64,000 bases of DNA, taken from contig JAKSXM010000007.1 in the NCBI GenBank assembly GCA_022575985.1, forward strand, positions 39,930,501 to 39,994,500. Direction: 5' to 3'. This stretch comes from Anagrus nilaparvatae. Lineage: Eukaryota; Arthropoda; Insecta; Hymenoptera; Mymaridae. The position numbers were made by a program, and so were the translations under genes. Below are positions 10,718-21,699 of the stretch, piece after piece. The first letter of the stretch is position 1. Each line of letters begins with the position of its first letter. Under the pieces are notes generated by a model. It did not search any database. It saw nothing but the letters and a program-made list of their open reading frames with translations, and had not been told where the DNA came from.

Positions 10718-12006
10718 CTGCTAGGTGTACGAACTCGTCGTATCTTTTTTTGGTGTTCCACAGGGGTCCGTACTGGGTCCACTCCTGTTCTGCCTCTATA
10801 TTAATGATGTCAAGCAACATTTGGATGCAGACATATATCACCTTTTATACGCGGACGATTTGCAAATTTATGTGCAAACTTCCCCTGAAGAAATAAAGGA
10901 AGCGTTACAAAAGCTTTCATCAGCAGCTAATAACATCAGTATTTGGGCCAAAAACGTTTCCCTGAGACTTAATCCGGACAAGACAAAAGCCATATATTTT
11001 GGCACCAGCCATTTTGTTGACCAACTAGACAAACTAAATCTGCCTGGGGTGGTTGTAAGTGAGGGAGTCACTGTACCTTTCACTAGCGAGGTTACAAGTC
11101 TGGGAGTAATTTTAGACAATAAATTGACCTGGGAATCACATATTTCACTTGTGAGTAAAAAAGTCAACAGAGTACTTTACACACTGCGATTTATTAGGCA
11201 ATGTACAAACGAAGATTTAAGAATCAAGCTTATACAAGCGTTAGTGTTACCCCACTTAGACTATTGCTCTGCTGTATATTTAGACTGCTCGATAAATCTG
11301 AAAGACAGAATACAAAGACTGAGTAATACATGTTTAAGATACATTTATGGAATCGGCAGGGACACACATATTACTCCTTACAGAGACAAATTAGGGTGGT
11401 TAACCACAAACAATCGTAGGTTATATTTTACGTCCATCATTATATATAAAATACTTCGTTTGCATCAGCCTGAATACTTAACTCACATTTTCAAAAAGTA
11501 CGTTCCCAAAGAGACAGCCAGAGGTGAGTTAATAACACGTGAATTAGAAACCCCTGAACGTGAAAAATGGCATGGTGACTACTCATTCCAAGTACAAGGT
11601 ACAAAATGCTGGAATTCCCTCCCTTCATCAATACGATTCCTCCCTTCACCTAACTCTTTTAAGGCAGGTTTATTAAAGTACTTAAAAAGTTCTAGTCATA
11701 CATACAAAGACTCAGTCTTTTAACAATGCTTTATCAAGACTAAATGCATTAATGTTATTAGAAATTTAATGTTATTAGAAATTTAATATTTCCTTATTCT
11801 CCTGTTACTATTGTCTGTTTTACTCATTGTTGCCATGATATTACTAAAATTGTTTCATTTGATATAATTTTGTTATATAATGTTATTGATAATTTATTGT
11901 ATAGCTACATCTATATATTTTTATAAACTTTGTATATACTGTTATATTTCTGTATCATATTTTGTTCTGGACAAATAAATTATATTTACATTTTACATTT
12001 ACATTT
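10718..12006 (+). mobile_element. 5'-truncated CR1-like non-LTR retrotransposon
   Basis: The element holds the C-terminal part of a reverse transcriptase ORF, a ~280-bp 3' UTR with aaataaa, and a tail of ttacattt units instead of poly(A), a tail type known from CR1-group elements. The heptamer cttaaca lies just before (10711-10717) and again shortly after (12014-12020) and may be the target-site duplication. A second partial copy of the same family lies at 14367-15028 on the other strand. Confidence 0.75.
10725..11723 (+). CDS. Reverse transcriptase, C-terminal part, CR1-like non-LTR element
   Basis: The 332 codons begin mid-protein (there is no true start; the first codon is GTG inside the truncated frame). 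RT motifs are clear: GVPQGSVLGPLLF at residues about 10-22 and the catalytic YADDLQ at about 42-47. After these come the thumb/connection region and a long C-terminal domain with WNSLPSSIR near residue 298. The N-terminal endonuclease and RT motifs 0-3 are missing through 5' truncation, so the product cannot be an active retrotransposase. The frame is open to a natural stop, which suggests a fairly recent insertion. Confidence 0.85.
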   Translation: MYELVVSFFGVPQGSVLGPLLFCLYINDVKQHLDADIYHLLYADDLQIYVQTSPEEIKEALQKLSSAANNISIWAKNVSLRLNPDKTKAIYFGTSHFVDQLDKLNLPGVVVSEGVTVPFTSEVTSLGVILDNKLTWESHISLVSKKVNRVLYTLRFIRQCTNEDLRIKLIQALVLPHLDYCSAVYLDCSINLKDRIQRLSNTCLRYIYGIGRDTHITPYRDKLGWLTTNNRRLYFTSIIIYKILRLHQPEYLTHIFKKYVPKETARGELITRELETPEREKWHGDYSFQVQGTKCWNSLPSSIRFLPSPNSFKAGLLKYLKSSSHTYKDSVF

Positions 12007-12186
12007 TTTTAAGCTTAACATGTAGTATTGAGTTAAAAGATTTATTCAAATCATGTTATCAAATATTAATTTTTTAAAAATTTTAATTTACGAGAAATTA
12101 AATTTTTAATTTATAGAAAGATGTTATATTGAACTGCTAATCTTAAAAAAAGCAGAAGAAATTTTTTATTTGAGATAAAAAAACGG

Positions 12187-12260
12187 GCCCTGGGAGGGAT
12201 TTGAACCCATAATCTTCAGTTCTGTACACTGGTGTTTTAACCAACTAGACTACCAGGGGG
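12187..12260 (-). tRNA. tRNA-like sequence, minus strand
   Basis: On the minus strand the block reads ccctggtagtctagttgg, then a loop gtacaga flanked by a four-base stem (cagt/actg), then gggttcaaatccc and a pairing acceptor end ccaggg. Acceptor and T arms pair well; the D and anticodon stems are weaker. ACA sits in the anticodon position. It is probably a tRNA-derived pseudogene. Confidence 0.45.
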
Positions 12261-12689
12261 ACCGAAGATTCGCAGCCTCCAGGGAAGTTTTCTTATCTCT
12301 TTCCAATATTTTTCACAGCAGCTTGGTGATGAAAATATAGTCAGATGTATATATAATCGCACAAAAAAAGACTTTAAAAAGTAAAAAAGCGCGGTCTATT
12401 TCTAATTTGCTTTAAAATATTTTTTTAAAAAAAGGAACTGATATGAAATTTTAAAAAGGAGTTCTATTCCGTCAGGAATGTATGCTGTCTTTTAATTATT
12501 GACTAATTCTTTATCCTTAACAATGTTGTCATTGATAAAAAAATTATACAGCTCTATGATTCAATAAGATTAAATTTATCGTTATGGATAAAAGATTAAA
12601 TTTAAATAGGCCAGTGGTAATAATTTTTCATCCAAACTTGAGAAACCGCTAGCTCTGCGTAAAATATAAAATAGGGTTTTTTGGCAATT

Positions 12690-13325
12690 TTCAATGAAAC
12701 GCTTAAACCTCACAAGTTAATTAAAACACTTTTGGTTGATCTCATTTTTTTGGTGTAAGTATTCCCTTTCAAACGCCGTCAGCCGCAATTTTTTATCACT
12801 AATTTTCTCATCAATGTAGCCAATTAATCAAATTTCCATTTTTGGTTAAAAATGATCAATTTTTAAATTGATGCCAAATTCATAATTTTTGACACAAAAG
12901 GGTTTTATTTGTCTCAAAATATTCCTACCTTTTTTAGTCATTTGTTAATCAGATATGATAATTTGAAGTCGGGGTCTCAATGTTATGATTTTTTAAAAAA
13001 GCTCATGTTAACTTTGAAGAACCATATCTTAAAAGCGACTCAAAAAAATGAGACAAGTAAAGAATTTTTGGAAACCGGAAGCTTGAAGAAAATTTTTGAG
13101 ACATACAAAACCCTTTTTTGTCAAAAATTACGAATTTGGCAGCAATTTAAAAATTTGTCATTTTTAGCCAAAAATGACCATTTGGTTAATTGGCTACATT
13201 GATGAGAAAATTAGTGATAAAAAATTGCGATTGACGGCGTTTGAAAGGTAACACTTACATAAAAATAATAAGACCAACCAGAAGTTTTTTGGTTACTTTT
13301 TAACTGTTTAAGTGTCAATTTTTTC
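12690..13325. mobile_element. Long-inverted-repeat element, family A copy 1
   Basis: Arms of about 240 bp (12690-12935 and 13090-13325) are close reverse complements, with blocks such as ttttttatcactaattttct and aatgtagccaattaa shared. The arm sequence is related to those of the elements at 26915-30955 and 45544-56418, so this is a dispersed family. The 97-codon ORF at 12909-13202 is inside the repeat and has no coding character. Confidence 0.75.
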
Positions 13326-13329
13326 AAAT

Positions 13330-14020
13330 TTTAATTATCATTGAAATACGCATAGATACGCATTTTATTGGAGACGCGTGAATTAATGGACTGAAAATCT
13401 TTGAAAAATATCAAGTTTATGTATAGAAAGCATAAAAAAGTTATTTGAGTACAATTATAATTAAAAAATACTATAAGGCGCTTAAAAAATGTGATTTTAA
13501 CGTTAAAATTTTATTTTTAAAAAGCCATTATTATGCTTCTGACGCATTTTAAAGGGTATATAACCACCCAGCTACCTTTACCACATCAAAGTATATAGTA
13601 TGTAGACCAATTCTATCCAGGTTTGAGCCTGCTAAAAGTTGTTGAATTTGGGCAGTTCAAAATCTCCCGCTCTAAGCCGAAAAAAGCAGCTTGAGCCACC
13701 CAGGGGCAAAATTTCAAAAAACTGACCTCAAATTTGGATTCAGCGGGAAATTTTACATTTTTTTATGTCTGGGTACTATTTTTTTTAATCATCTAGTCAA
13801 TTTTAAAAATAAAAAAAAAAAAAAAGAAAATTTTTTTTTGAAAAAACCGGAGAAATCTAAAAAGCTTCTTTTGGGTATAACTCGGGTTTCTGAGCGCCTA
13901 GAGGGCTGAAAATTTCACAGGAAACATATTTTGTATACATAAAAAAGTGGTGAAAAAATCAGCCCGATCCGGAGTACCTGACCTGACCTGGTAAGGCCAT
14001 GACACGGTATCCAGAATGAC
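13330..14020. other. AT-rich sequence, nothing recognised
   Basis: No gene or clear repeat was found. The 72-codon ORF near 13691 is translation of poly-A-rich DNA. Confidence 0.4.
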
Positions 14021-14366
14021 TCCTAACCAAGTTAAAAACATTTTTTATATTCATCTTTGGTTACATAGTCTCAAAAAACATAAGAATACACATTGAGTTT
14101 GAATTTTCCTAATAAAAATATTTTTAACCCGTTCGGGGGGGGGGGGATTGGTATACAGGGCCAACCATTGGTTAAAAACATTTCTTATATTCATATTTGG
14201 TTAGATCGTCTCAAAAAACATAAGAATACATATTGAGTTTTAATGTTTCTAATAAAAATATTTTTAACTCGTTTGGGGGGGGGGGTTGAATGGGAGCACT
14301 GGAGTGACCTAGAGGACCAAGCATTGGTTAAACACATTTTTTATATATATCTTTGGTTTCAGCGTC

Positions 14367-14518
14367 TCAAAAATGTAAATGTAAATGTAAATATTCTTTA
14401 TTTGTCTAAAACAAAATTTTATACATAATTATAACATAGTAACAGCATAACATAGTTTAAGTTTAATATTATTTTATAAATATATTGATTTAGTAAATTT
14501 AATTGAAAAATTTAATTG

Positions 14519-14554
<36 letters not shown>

Positions 14555-15028
14555 AACAGTATGGTAATAACAGTGGCAAATAATAGTAAGTAACAGTGAT
14601 AGCATTTTGTAACTAAAATTAAATGATTTACATCACAGTCAAGTTATTATTAATATTAACTATCAAATAACACATATAAATAATAACAATAATATATAGC
14701 AATCCAAGTAATACATGTCAACATATTTTATCTTTTCTTTAAAAACATAGTTTATATACACTTAAAAACCGAGCCCTCATATGTATAATTTAGGTTTGAT
14801 AGGTAGGTAAATAAGGCTCTCTTGAATGAGTTTAGTGAAGGAAGGAACCTTATTTTAGAAGGAAGGGAATTACAACTTTTTGTGCCTTGAACTTGAAAGG
14901 AAGAGTTGCCATGCCATTTTTCAAGTTCAGGTAAAACTAACTCACGAGTTAATAGTTCACCTCTGGCTGTCTGTTTCAAAGTGTATCGAACAAAAATTTG
15001 AGCCAGATATCCAGATATCATTATGTCA
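14367..15028 (-). mobile_element. 5'-truncated CR1-like element, second copy
   Basis: On the minus strand this has the same C-terminal protein end and the same 3' tail (attta-catttacattt after acaaataaa) as the element ending at 12006. It is inserted in the satellite array; tcaaaaa at both junctions may be the target duplication. A run of about 32 A on the plus strand at 14519-14551 lies within its 3' UTR. Confidence 0.75.
14752..15024 (-). pseudogene. C-terminal fragment of CR1-like reverse transcriptase
   Basis: About 85 codons align by eye to the last part of the protein at 10725-11723 (shared QTARGELLTRELV-type and WHGNSSFQVQGTK blocks, and LPSKIRFLPS). This is the terminal domain only; the catalytic region is absent because of 5' truncation. 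The apparent start methionine upstream is in satellite DNA and is not real. Confidence 0.8.
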
Positions 15029-15518
15029 AAAAACATAACATCACACATTGAGTTTTAGTTTTTGTAATAAAAATTTTTGCATCTCGTTTTAGGGGGGGGC
15101 GCATGGGGCCACTGGGGTGGTTTACAGGGCCAAACATTGGTAGAAAACATTTTTAATATTCATTTTTGGTTTCACCGTCCCAAAAAATGTAAGAACTCAT
15201 ATTAAGTTTTAATTTTTGTAATAAAAATATTTTTACCTGTTTTGTGGGGGAGGGGGGAGTATGAATGGGGACACTGGTGTCGTCTACAGGGCCAAACGTT
15301 GGTGAAAAACATTTTTTGTATACATTTTTGGAATAAGCGTCCCAAAAAACATGAGTATATAGTTAGATTTTCATTTTTCGAGAAAAAAAATTTTTTTCAC
15401 TCCTTTGGAGGGGTTACTGGGGCGATGGGGGCAAATTGGATAATTTTATTGCATTTCTTTAGCCATTTTCGGTTTTAGCACCACCGAAAACCCCCATCCC
15501 AGGGGGTCTTCTCTGAAA

Positions 15519-15740
15519 AAAAAAGAAAATAGAATTTGCATAAAAATAAAAGTAAAATTGAAATTGATAAAATTAAAATTATTTATTTTCTCAATTTTTT
15601 TTTCTCAAAAAAAAAGAAAAAAGAAATTGCATAAAAATAAAAATAAATTTAAATTTATAAAATTGAGAAAATAAATAATTTTAATTTTATCAATTTCAAT
15701 TTTACTTTTATTTTTATGCAAATTCTATTTTCTTTTTTTT
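15519..15740. repeat. AT-rich inverted repeat with arms of about 80 bp
   Basis: The left arm (about 15519-15600) and right arm (about 15655-15740) appear to be perfect reverse complements over roughly 80 bases, including tttgcataaaaataaaagta. A second partial copy of the left arm sits in the loop. Such an arm pair can extrude a cruciform or be a small MITE. Confidence 0.8.
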
Positions 15741-15744
15741 ATAC

Positions 15745-16790
15745 AGCATCACAGAGATGTTCAAAATTACTTAAAAAAGAGGGTCTATAGTAAAATTTCC
15801 CGAGGAATCCAAAAATCGAGTCAGAATTTTCATTAGATTACAGGAAAAGCCGGAAAATGGAAAATTCCGGAAAATGGAAAGGTTGAATTTGGATGAGTCA
15901 AAAAAGGGCTTTAAAGGCAAATAAGCAAAGAAGTTTTTTATGAAATTTGTAATACATATATTGAACTTATTTTCCTGAAAGTTTCAGACATTTTAAAGCA
16001 CTTAGAAAAAAATGCCATGTGGCGAAAAATGTCAAAAAAACGCATTTTTCAAAAACAGCCGCCACTAAAATCAAAATATCTCCGGTTTAAATTCACCAAT
16101 TTTAAATTTTAGGGTTGCATTTGAAAGGTCTTGAGTAGACGAAAAAAATGCAATGAACCAAAATTATTTTCGAGTTGATCTTAAGCCACGGTATTATTTT
16201 GAAAATCAGCTTTTTTAATAAAATTCATTTTACGTTTATCAATGCCAAAAAAAGTTGACTCCATGGAATTGGCTAAAAATTTTTTTACAAAATGTATACT
16301 CTTTAGCGGTTAAAACGCGACCAGTAAGATGAAATTTGAAGTAAATTTAAGGGAATGGCGTAATTTTAAAAAAGGGCTAAATTAGGCTATTTTTGGACCT
16401 TTAAACCGCCATATTTCGGCCCTATGAGGTGCTAGAGGGCTAAAATTTTGGCTGAGTGACTTTTTTGTAACCCCAAACTATTCCCTAAAATTTGAGCTCA
16501 ATCGGTGACATGAGTGCGCCCTAATCTGTAAGAAAAGTACTGGAACCACCCATATATATATATCCGAGCTTGGTTCGGCGGTACTTGAGTCATCAGTCAA
16601 AACTCGTGTATAAAGAATTTTCTGAACTCGTTCTACGCCTAGGTGGGTAAAAAATAGTGTAAGCACCATGGGAAAAATACTTCAGACACGAGCGTGAACA
16701 CATATCACTCGCGCTAGTGCTCACGCTAGTGCCGAAACTTTTACGCCCTTGATACTTAATATACTATTTAAATATATATAGTAAATAGAA
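15745..16790. other. Non-coding repeat-like sequence
   Basis: No genes were seen. The text resembles other non-coding segments here (for example 34960-35700 and 45800-46350) in wording but not in alignable blocks. It is probably decayed transposon sequence. Confidence 0.35.
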
Positions 16791-16794
16791 TATA

Positions 16795-19030
16795 GTATTA
16801 ACATGTGTATATATAGATGGTTCTAAAATTGACTGAATCAAGTAATATCAATTGCGACATTAAAATTTTATTATATTTTTCAGATATTTCACTTTTTAAC
16901 CAAATTTTTAAAAAATTTAATTTTTCCCAAAAATAGTAAACATTTTTTTATTTTAACTTTATTTTATCACCGGTTTTATGTAATTTCTTTCATTTTTTCG
17001 AGCCTTATAATGAAATACATAGACACACAGGCACAAAAATAAGTTATTAAAAATACCATAAAAAATAAAAAAAAGGAAAAAAATATTTTTAACCAGCTTC
17101 AAAAATATTTTACAAAATTTTAAAGATACCTCCGTTTTGAATAAAAATTTAGGAGAATACGTAAAAATGCGTGCCAAATCGAACAGTATAAACTTGTGAC
17201 TGTAAAATTTGTCGATAGTCTCGAGATATTTTATTTTTTTTCAAATTTTTTCAAAATTTTATCAATTTCAAAAACATTAAAAACTATATTTCTCAAAAAC
17301 TAAGATAATTGAGCATAAAATATATAGCCTATGTCACCCACGGACTTTTTGTCTTTATTTTGACACCAATTAATTTTACACAAAAAATTTTATTTATCCC
17401 AAAAATAGTTAAAATTGAATATCTCCAAAAGTACGAAAGCTGAGTCGCAAAACTATAGCCTATATTATCCGCATACTTTTATTTCTTATTATGACACCGG
17501 TTTCATGTCAATTGGTTTGACGGTTATTCAGTCATTAAGGTACAGACAGACAGACATATAAATGTTTAAATATATATAGTATATAGTATTCAGATATGTA
17601 TATAAAGATAGTTCTAGAATTGACTTAATCAAGTAATACCAATTGCGACATTAAAATTTTATTATATTTTTCAGTTATTTCACTTTTTAAATTAATTTTT
17701 TCTAAAAATAGTAAAAGATTTTTAATTTTAACTTTATTTTGACACCGGTTTTATGTAATTTCTTTCATTGGTTCGAGCTTCGTGATGAAATACATAGACA
17801 CACAGTCACACAAATAAATTATTAAAAATACCATAAAAAATAAAAAAATGAAGAAAAAAATTTTTTACTAGCTTCAGAAATATTTTATAATATTTTAAAG
17901 ATGCCTCCGTTTTGAATAAAAATTTAGAAGAATACGTAAAAATTGGTGCCGAATCGAAAACAACAAACTTGTGACAGTAAAATTTGTCGACAGTCTCGAG
18001 ATATTTTAATTTTTTCCAAAATTTTTAAACACTTTATCGATTTCAAAAACACTAAAAATTAAATATCTCAAAAACTACGATAGCTGAGCAGAAAACCTAT
18101 GGCCTATATCACCCGCAGACTTTTTTTCTTGGTTTTCACACCGGTTTGATGCCAATCGGTTCGGTGGTTCTTGCGTCATTAGGGTACAAACACACAAACA
18201 AACAAACAAACAAATAAATTTTCAAATATATATACTTTTAAGATATACAAATATATACTAGCATAGATGATGAGTGTCGTATTTACTTCTGTTTGTAATG
18301 CTTCAAAAAATAATTTTTCACTGCAAATTTATAATTATACAAAGACAGATTTTTCAGATGAGGCTCAGTCCCTCCATTTCACATTTACTTCAATATTTTT
18401 CTATTGCTTAAAAAAATCATTTTTCACTACAAATTTATAATTATGCAAACACATTTAAACTATTAAGAGCAGCCACGGTGAAACATGAATGAAAAATTAT
18501 AGGTTCTGATTGATTCTCTAGTTATAATGGAGAAAATAAAAAAATTTAACTGCGTACGTATTAATTAGTGCCAAATCAAGTAATACCAATTGCGACAGAA
18601 AAATTTGATCATATTTTGCAAACACATTTAAACTATTAAGAGCAGCCACGGTGAAACATGAATGAAAAATTATAGGTTCTGATTGATTCTCTAGTTATAA
18701 TGGAGAAAATAAAAAAATTTAACTGCGTACGTATTAATTAGTGCCAAATCAAGTAATACCAATTGCGACAGAAAAATTTGATCATATTTTTCAGATATTT
18801 CACTTTTTAACCAAATTTTAAAAAAATTTTATTTATCCCAAAAATAGTAAAAATTGAATATCTCCAAAAGTAAGAAAGCTGAGTCGCAAATCTATGGACT
18901 ATGTCTCCCGCAGACTTTTTTTCTTCATTTTGACACCGGTTTCATGCCAATTGGTTCAGCGGTTCTAGCGTGATGAGGGTACAGACAGGCAGACAGACAA
19001 ACAAACAAATTTTCAAATATATATAGTATT
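16795..19030 (+). repeat. Three direct copies of a ~650-770-bp dispersed repeat
   Basis: Copies start near 16820, 17605 and 18570. Each contains gaatcaagtaataccaattg-like sequence, gacaccggtttcatg and a terminal gtacagacagacagac tract followed by atatatatagta. The third is shorter at its 5' end. No ORF with coding character. The repeats could be tandem duplications of one non-autonomous element. Confidence 0.7.
18444..18791 (+). repeat. 174-bp tandem duplication, copies identical by eye
   Basis: The block starting tgcaaacacatttaaactat is repeated at 18444-18617 and 18618-18791 with no difference seen. Such identity among much more diverged repeats suggests a recent duplication or an assembly artefact. 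Confidence 0.85.
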
Positions 19031-19044
19031 AAGATGTCAAGATA

Positions 19045-19327
19045 TGTTGGAGTCCAGTTAGTGTCGCTCTCTATTGTCAATTATTTATTACTATATGAAA
19101 AAGAAGAGGGAGCACTAATGAAGTCAGTCGTTCGTCAGACATTGTGCAGTGCACTTCTTATGTTATTGATTATTTTATTGACGCGTTGTATTTCGATGGA
19201 TATTATATTATATTAAAATAAAATAGTAGATGTGTATTAGGAATAAAATAGATGTGTATTTAAATAAATGATCATATATTAATAATAAATTAGTGTTAAT
19301 ACTTTATTTCATGAAATAACTCCGATA
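19045..19327 (+). mobile_element. Copia-type 5' LTR
   Basis: The 283-bp segment begins tgttggagt and ends with actccgata, an imperfect inverted copy of its start, and is followed at once by a copia-like primer-binding site. Its length is close to that of the Drosophila copia LTR. It contains tcagtcgttcgtcagac (an arthropod-type initiator TCAGT) and several aataaaa polyadenylation-like signals. The matching 3' LTR was not found in the window. Confidence 0.65.
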
Positions 19328-19345
19328 GGTTATGTGTCCAGCCAT
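19328..19345 (+). promoter_or_regulatory. Copia-like primer-binding site
   Basis: The sequence ggttatgtgtccagcc directly after the LTR resembles the copia PBS, which pairs with an internal part of initiator tRNA-Met. An ATG (19514-19516) follows about 170 bp downstream and starts a frame that soon closes or splices (a gtaggaat donor-like sequence follows after nine codons), so gag is decayed. Confidence 0.5.
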
Positions 19346-20540
19346 ACACGCTTAAATTTTTATGCTGCGTGCTTTTATTAAAAAAAAAAGTGTTAGTGAA
19401 TTTAAAAAAAAAAAAGTATGATTTTGTGCTTAAAAATAAAGAAATTGATAAGAAAAACTTGGACGTGAAGTACGTGTTTAATATTTTCTTGGTGAACAAC
19501 ACAAAATCTAAAAATGGATAGCAGCACAGAAAAGAAAGGTAGGAATTTCTGAGATGAGAAAATTATAAAAGTGTAAAAATAAAAAATGAGAATAAAGGCT
19601 CTTAAAATTTTTTTGATGTGATATTTTTTATGATAAATAAAATTTTTATTTCGATGAGTTATTACAAAAATGGCCGATTTTATCATGAAAGACAATCGTT
19701 GTAGACATATTTTTTTTTAAATAAAAAAAATAATAATAAAATTAAAAAAAAAAAAACAAAATGGCCGTTAAAGATGAGTTTATGGAATATTTTTTTGATT
19801 GTTTACTTAGATAAGGAAATTATTTAACACAAATAATAAATGGCCGGCATAGAATAGTTTATTTATTTTGATGAAATTTATTATTTTCCACAAAATGGCC
19901 ATGCATGCAATTTTTTGATAAGATTTTATGGTTATTTTTATTATAAATTAAATATTAAATAATTAAAAAAAAAATCGCAAAGAATTATAAAAAAGCTAAG
20001 GCTTTTTTATTTCAGGCACGATCACATATTTATTGAGTATTTTCTCTTTAATAATCTTGAGAGGGATCCACACCTTCATAAATGGAAAACTATTATTTAT
20101 TATTACATGTTATTCAAGTATATATATTCATAAATAATTAATCGAAAATTTTTCTTTAACCCGAATTTGCATAAAAATATTTAAAATTTATAAAGAAAAT
20201 TTTTTTATCTGCATTAATTAATATAAATAATAGAGTTTAGATTATTCGTATTTATTTTTCACCTAACAAGATCGTTTGCTGAATATTACTGATCAATAAA
20301 ACTGGCACCAACTTCCCTTTATAATAATTTACTAAAATGTGCTGTGAAAATATAAAATATACTTTGAATTTCTAAATTTGATAAAAATATCTAAATCTTT
20401 CAGTATATATTAATCTTTCTTAATCCTGAAAAAAGTCAAAGAAAAATTTCCCATATTCTTTAAAAAGAATATATTAACATAAATGATTATTTGAGATTAT
20501 TGACCATTAAGGGTAATTTATAACAACATATTTTTATTTT

Positions 20541-20582
20541 GTTGTAAGCTTTCGTTGGTATACCACCAACCTCTTCAGACTA
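20541..20582 (-). ncRNA. Hammerhead-ribozyme-like motif of a Penelope-like element
   Basis: On the minus strand the order is ctgaaga (fits the hammerhead core CUGANGA), a hairpin ggttgg...ccaac, then gaaagc (the GAAA core). Penelope-like elements are known to carry minimal hammerhead motifs in their terminal repeats, and this lies about 640 bp past an endonuclease of that type on the same strand. The cleavage-site strand and stem I are not clear, so activity is not implied. Confidence 0.45.
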
Positions 20583-21217
20583 AAAAAATTTTTTATTCAA
20601 AATAAATTTTTACAATGAAATTTACAATTTTTTTAACAAAATATTCATTAATTATTTTTTAAAAAACATACCATCAATATATTCTTAAAAGCTACATAGA
20701 AATATTTGAGAAACAGATTTTATGTTTCTCTACTGAGTACATTTTAAATACTAAAGTTAAATTTACAAGTATGTATTGAAAAAGTCAGACGCATATCAAC
20801 GAATTTTGATATTATAAACAAAATACAAAAAGGTTTAAAATTTTTCTAGTATTAAAGAACTTATTGCTAAATTATATGATTCATCTTCTAAGCTTTAAAT
20901 ATATTAACTTCAATGTAAACATTAACACGTGTTGTTTTTGACCCGGAAATTTAAAAAAATATTTTTCAGTATAAATATTATACCTTTTAAATTTTTTTAA
21001 TGTAGAGATTTTTAAGTATATATATATGTTATATATATTATACACTTTATAATTCATTTGAAAATGTTTTTTTATACGAAATTTCTTATGATGATTGTTA
21101 TAAGAACGTTGAAAACAGAAAAAATTTTTTTTAAAAAATTAATTATTTTAATTTTTTATGTATATTATGAAATTAATGATTCATTTAAAATGTCCAGACA
21201 TACATTTAGCTAATTTT
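20583..21217 (-). other. Probable 3' UTR of the Penelope-like fragment
   Basis: AT-rich sequence between the endonuclease ORF stop and the hammerhead-like motif. No coding content. Confidence 0.35.
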
Positions 21218-21697
21218 TTATGATTTTGAGATAGAAATTTTGTGTCTAACTTTACATTTAAGGGCATTTTTTGCATCTGTATATAGAATTTTTCTGACAG
21301 TATGTTGGAAGTGTTTACAATGATCCGCCATTACAGTATCTCTATTAAATTTAACATCATCATTATGCTCTTTAACCCTATGAAATAATGGTCTCTTTGT
21401 TTGTCCCACATACGTTGAAGGACAATTCCTGCATTTTAATTTGTATATTAAATTGACGTTATCCAGAAACCGCGTTTTATCTTTACCTCTTTTGACTACA
21501 CCTGACAAGTTATCTATTATATAGGGTATTGCTATAATATTATGCCTTCTTAATATTCTACTAATATAACTATAAAATTGGGCTTTAAAAGGTATTTTTA
21601 CTTTAGGTAATTGGCAGAAAATTCGAGTTCTTGGATTATAACCAGAACTATCAGCATCATTATTAGAATTATTATTCATATTTCTTATTTTTTCCAA
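21218..21697 (-). pseudogene. GIY-YIG endonuclease C-terminal fragment of a Penelope-like retroelement
   Basis: The 159-codon frame holds the signature of the GIY-YIG nuclease fused to the reverse transcriptase of Penelope-like elements: IYKLKCRNCPSTYVGQTKR near residues 82-102 (the two Cys of the CxxC linker and the YVGQT core) followed by RVKEH near 107-111. Upstream RT motifs are absent, so this is a 5'-truncated copy. It probably starts in frame from outside the methionine. It is inserted in, or lies beside, the remains of the copia element, opposite to that element's strand. Confidence 0.8.
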
Positions 21698-21699
21698 TC

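Larger units (their letters stand above)
14025..15470 (+). repeat. Satellite-like tandem repeat, unit about 156-162 bp, interrupted
   Basis: Five or six imperfect units share ttggttaaaaacatttt, tctcaaaaaacataag, aataaaaatatttttaa and a G-run (up to 13 G). Spacings of 156 bp (14167 to 14323) and about 162 bp (15136 to 15298) were measured on a shared marker. The array is split by the minus-strand non-LTR insertion at about 14367-15028. The flanking fragments of the interrupted unit match across the gap. Confidence 0.8.

Noticed and set aside
12909..13202. 97-codon ORF
   Set aside because: Spans the loop and right arm of an inverted-repeat element; sequence is AT-rich repeat.
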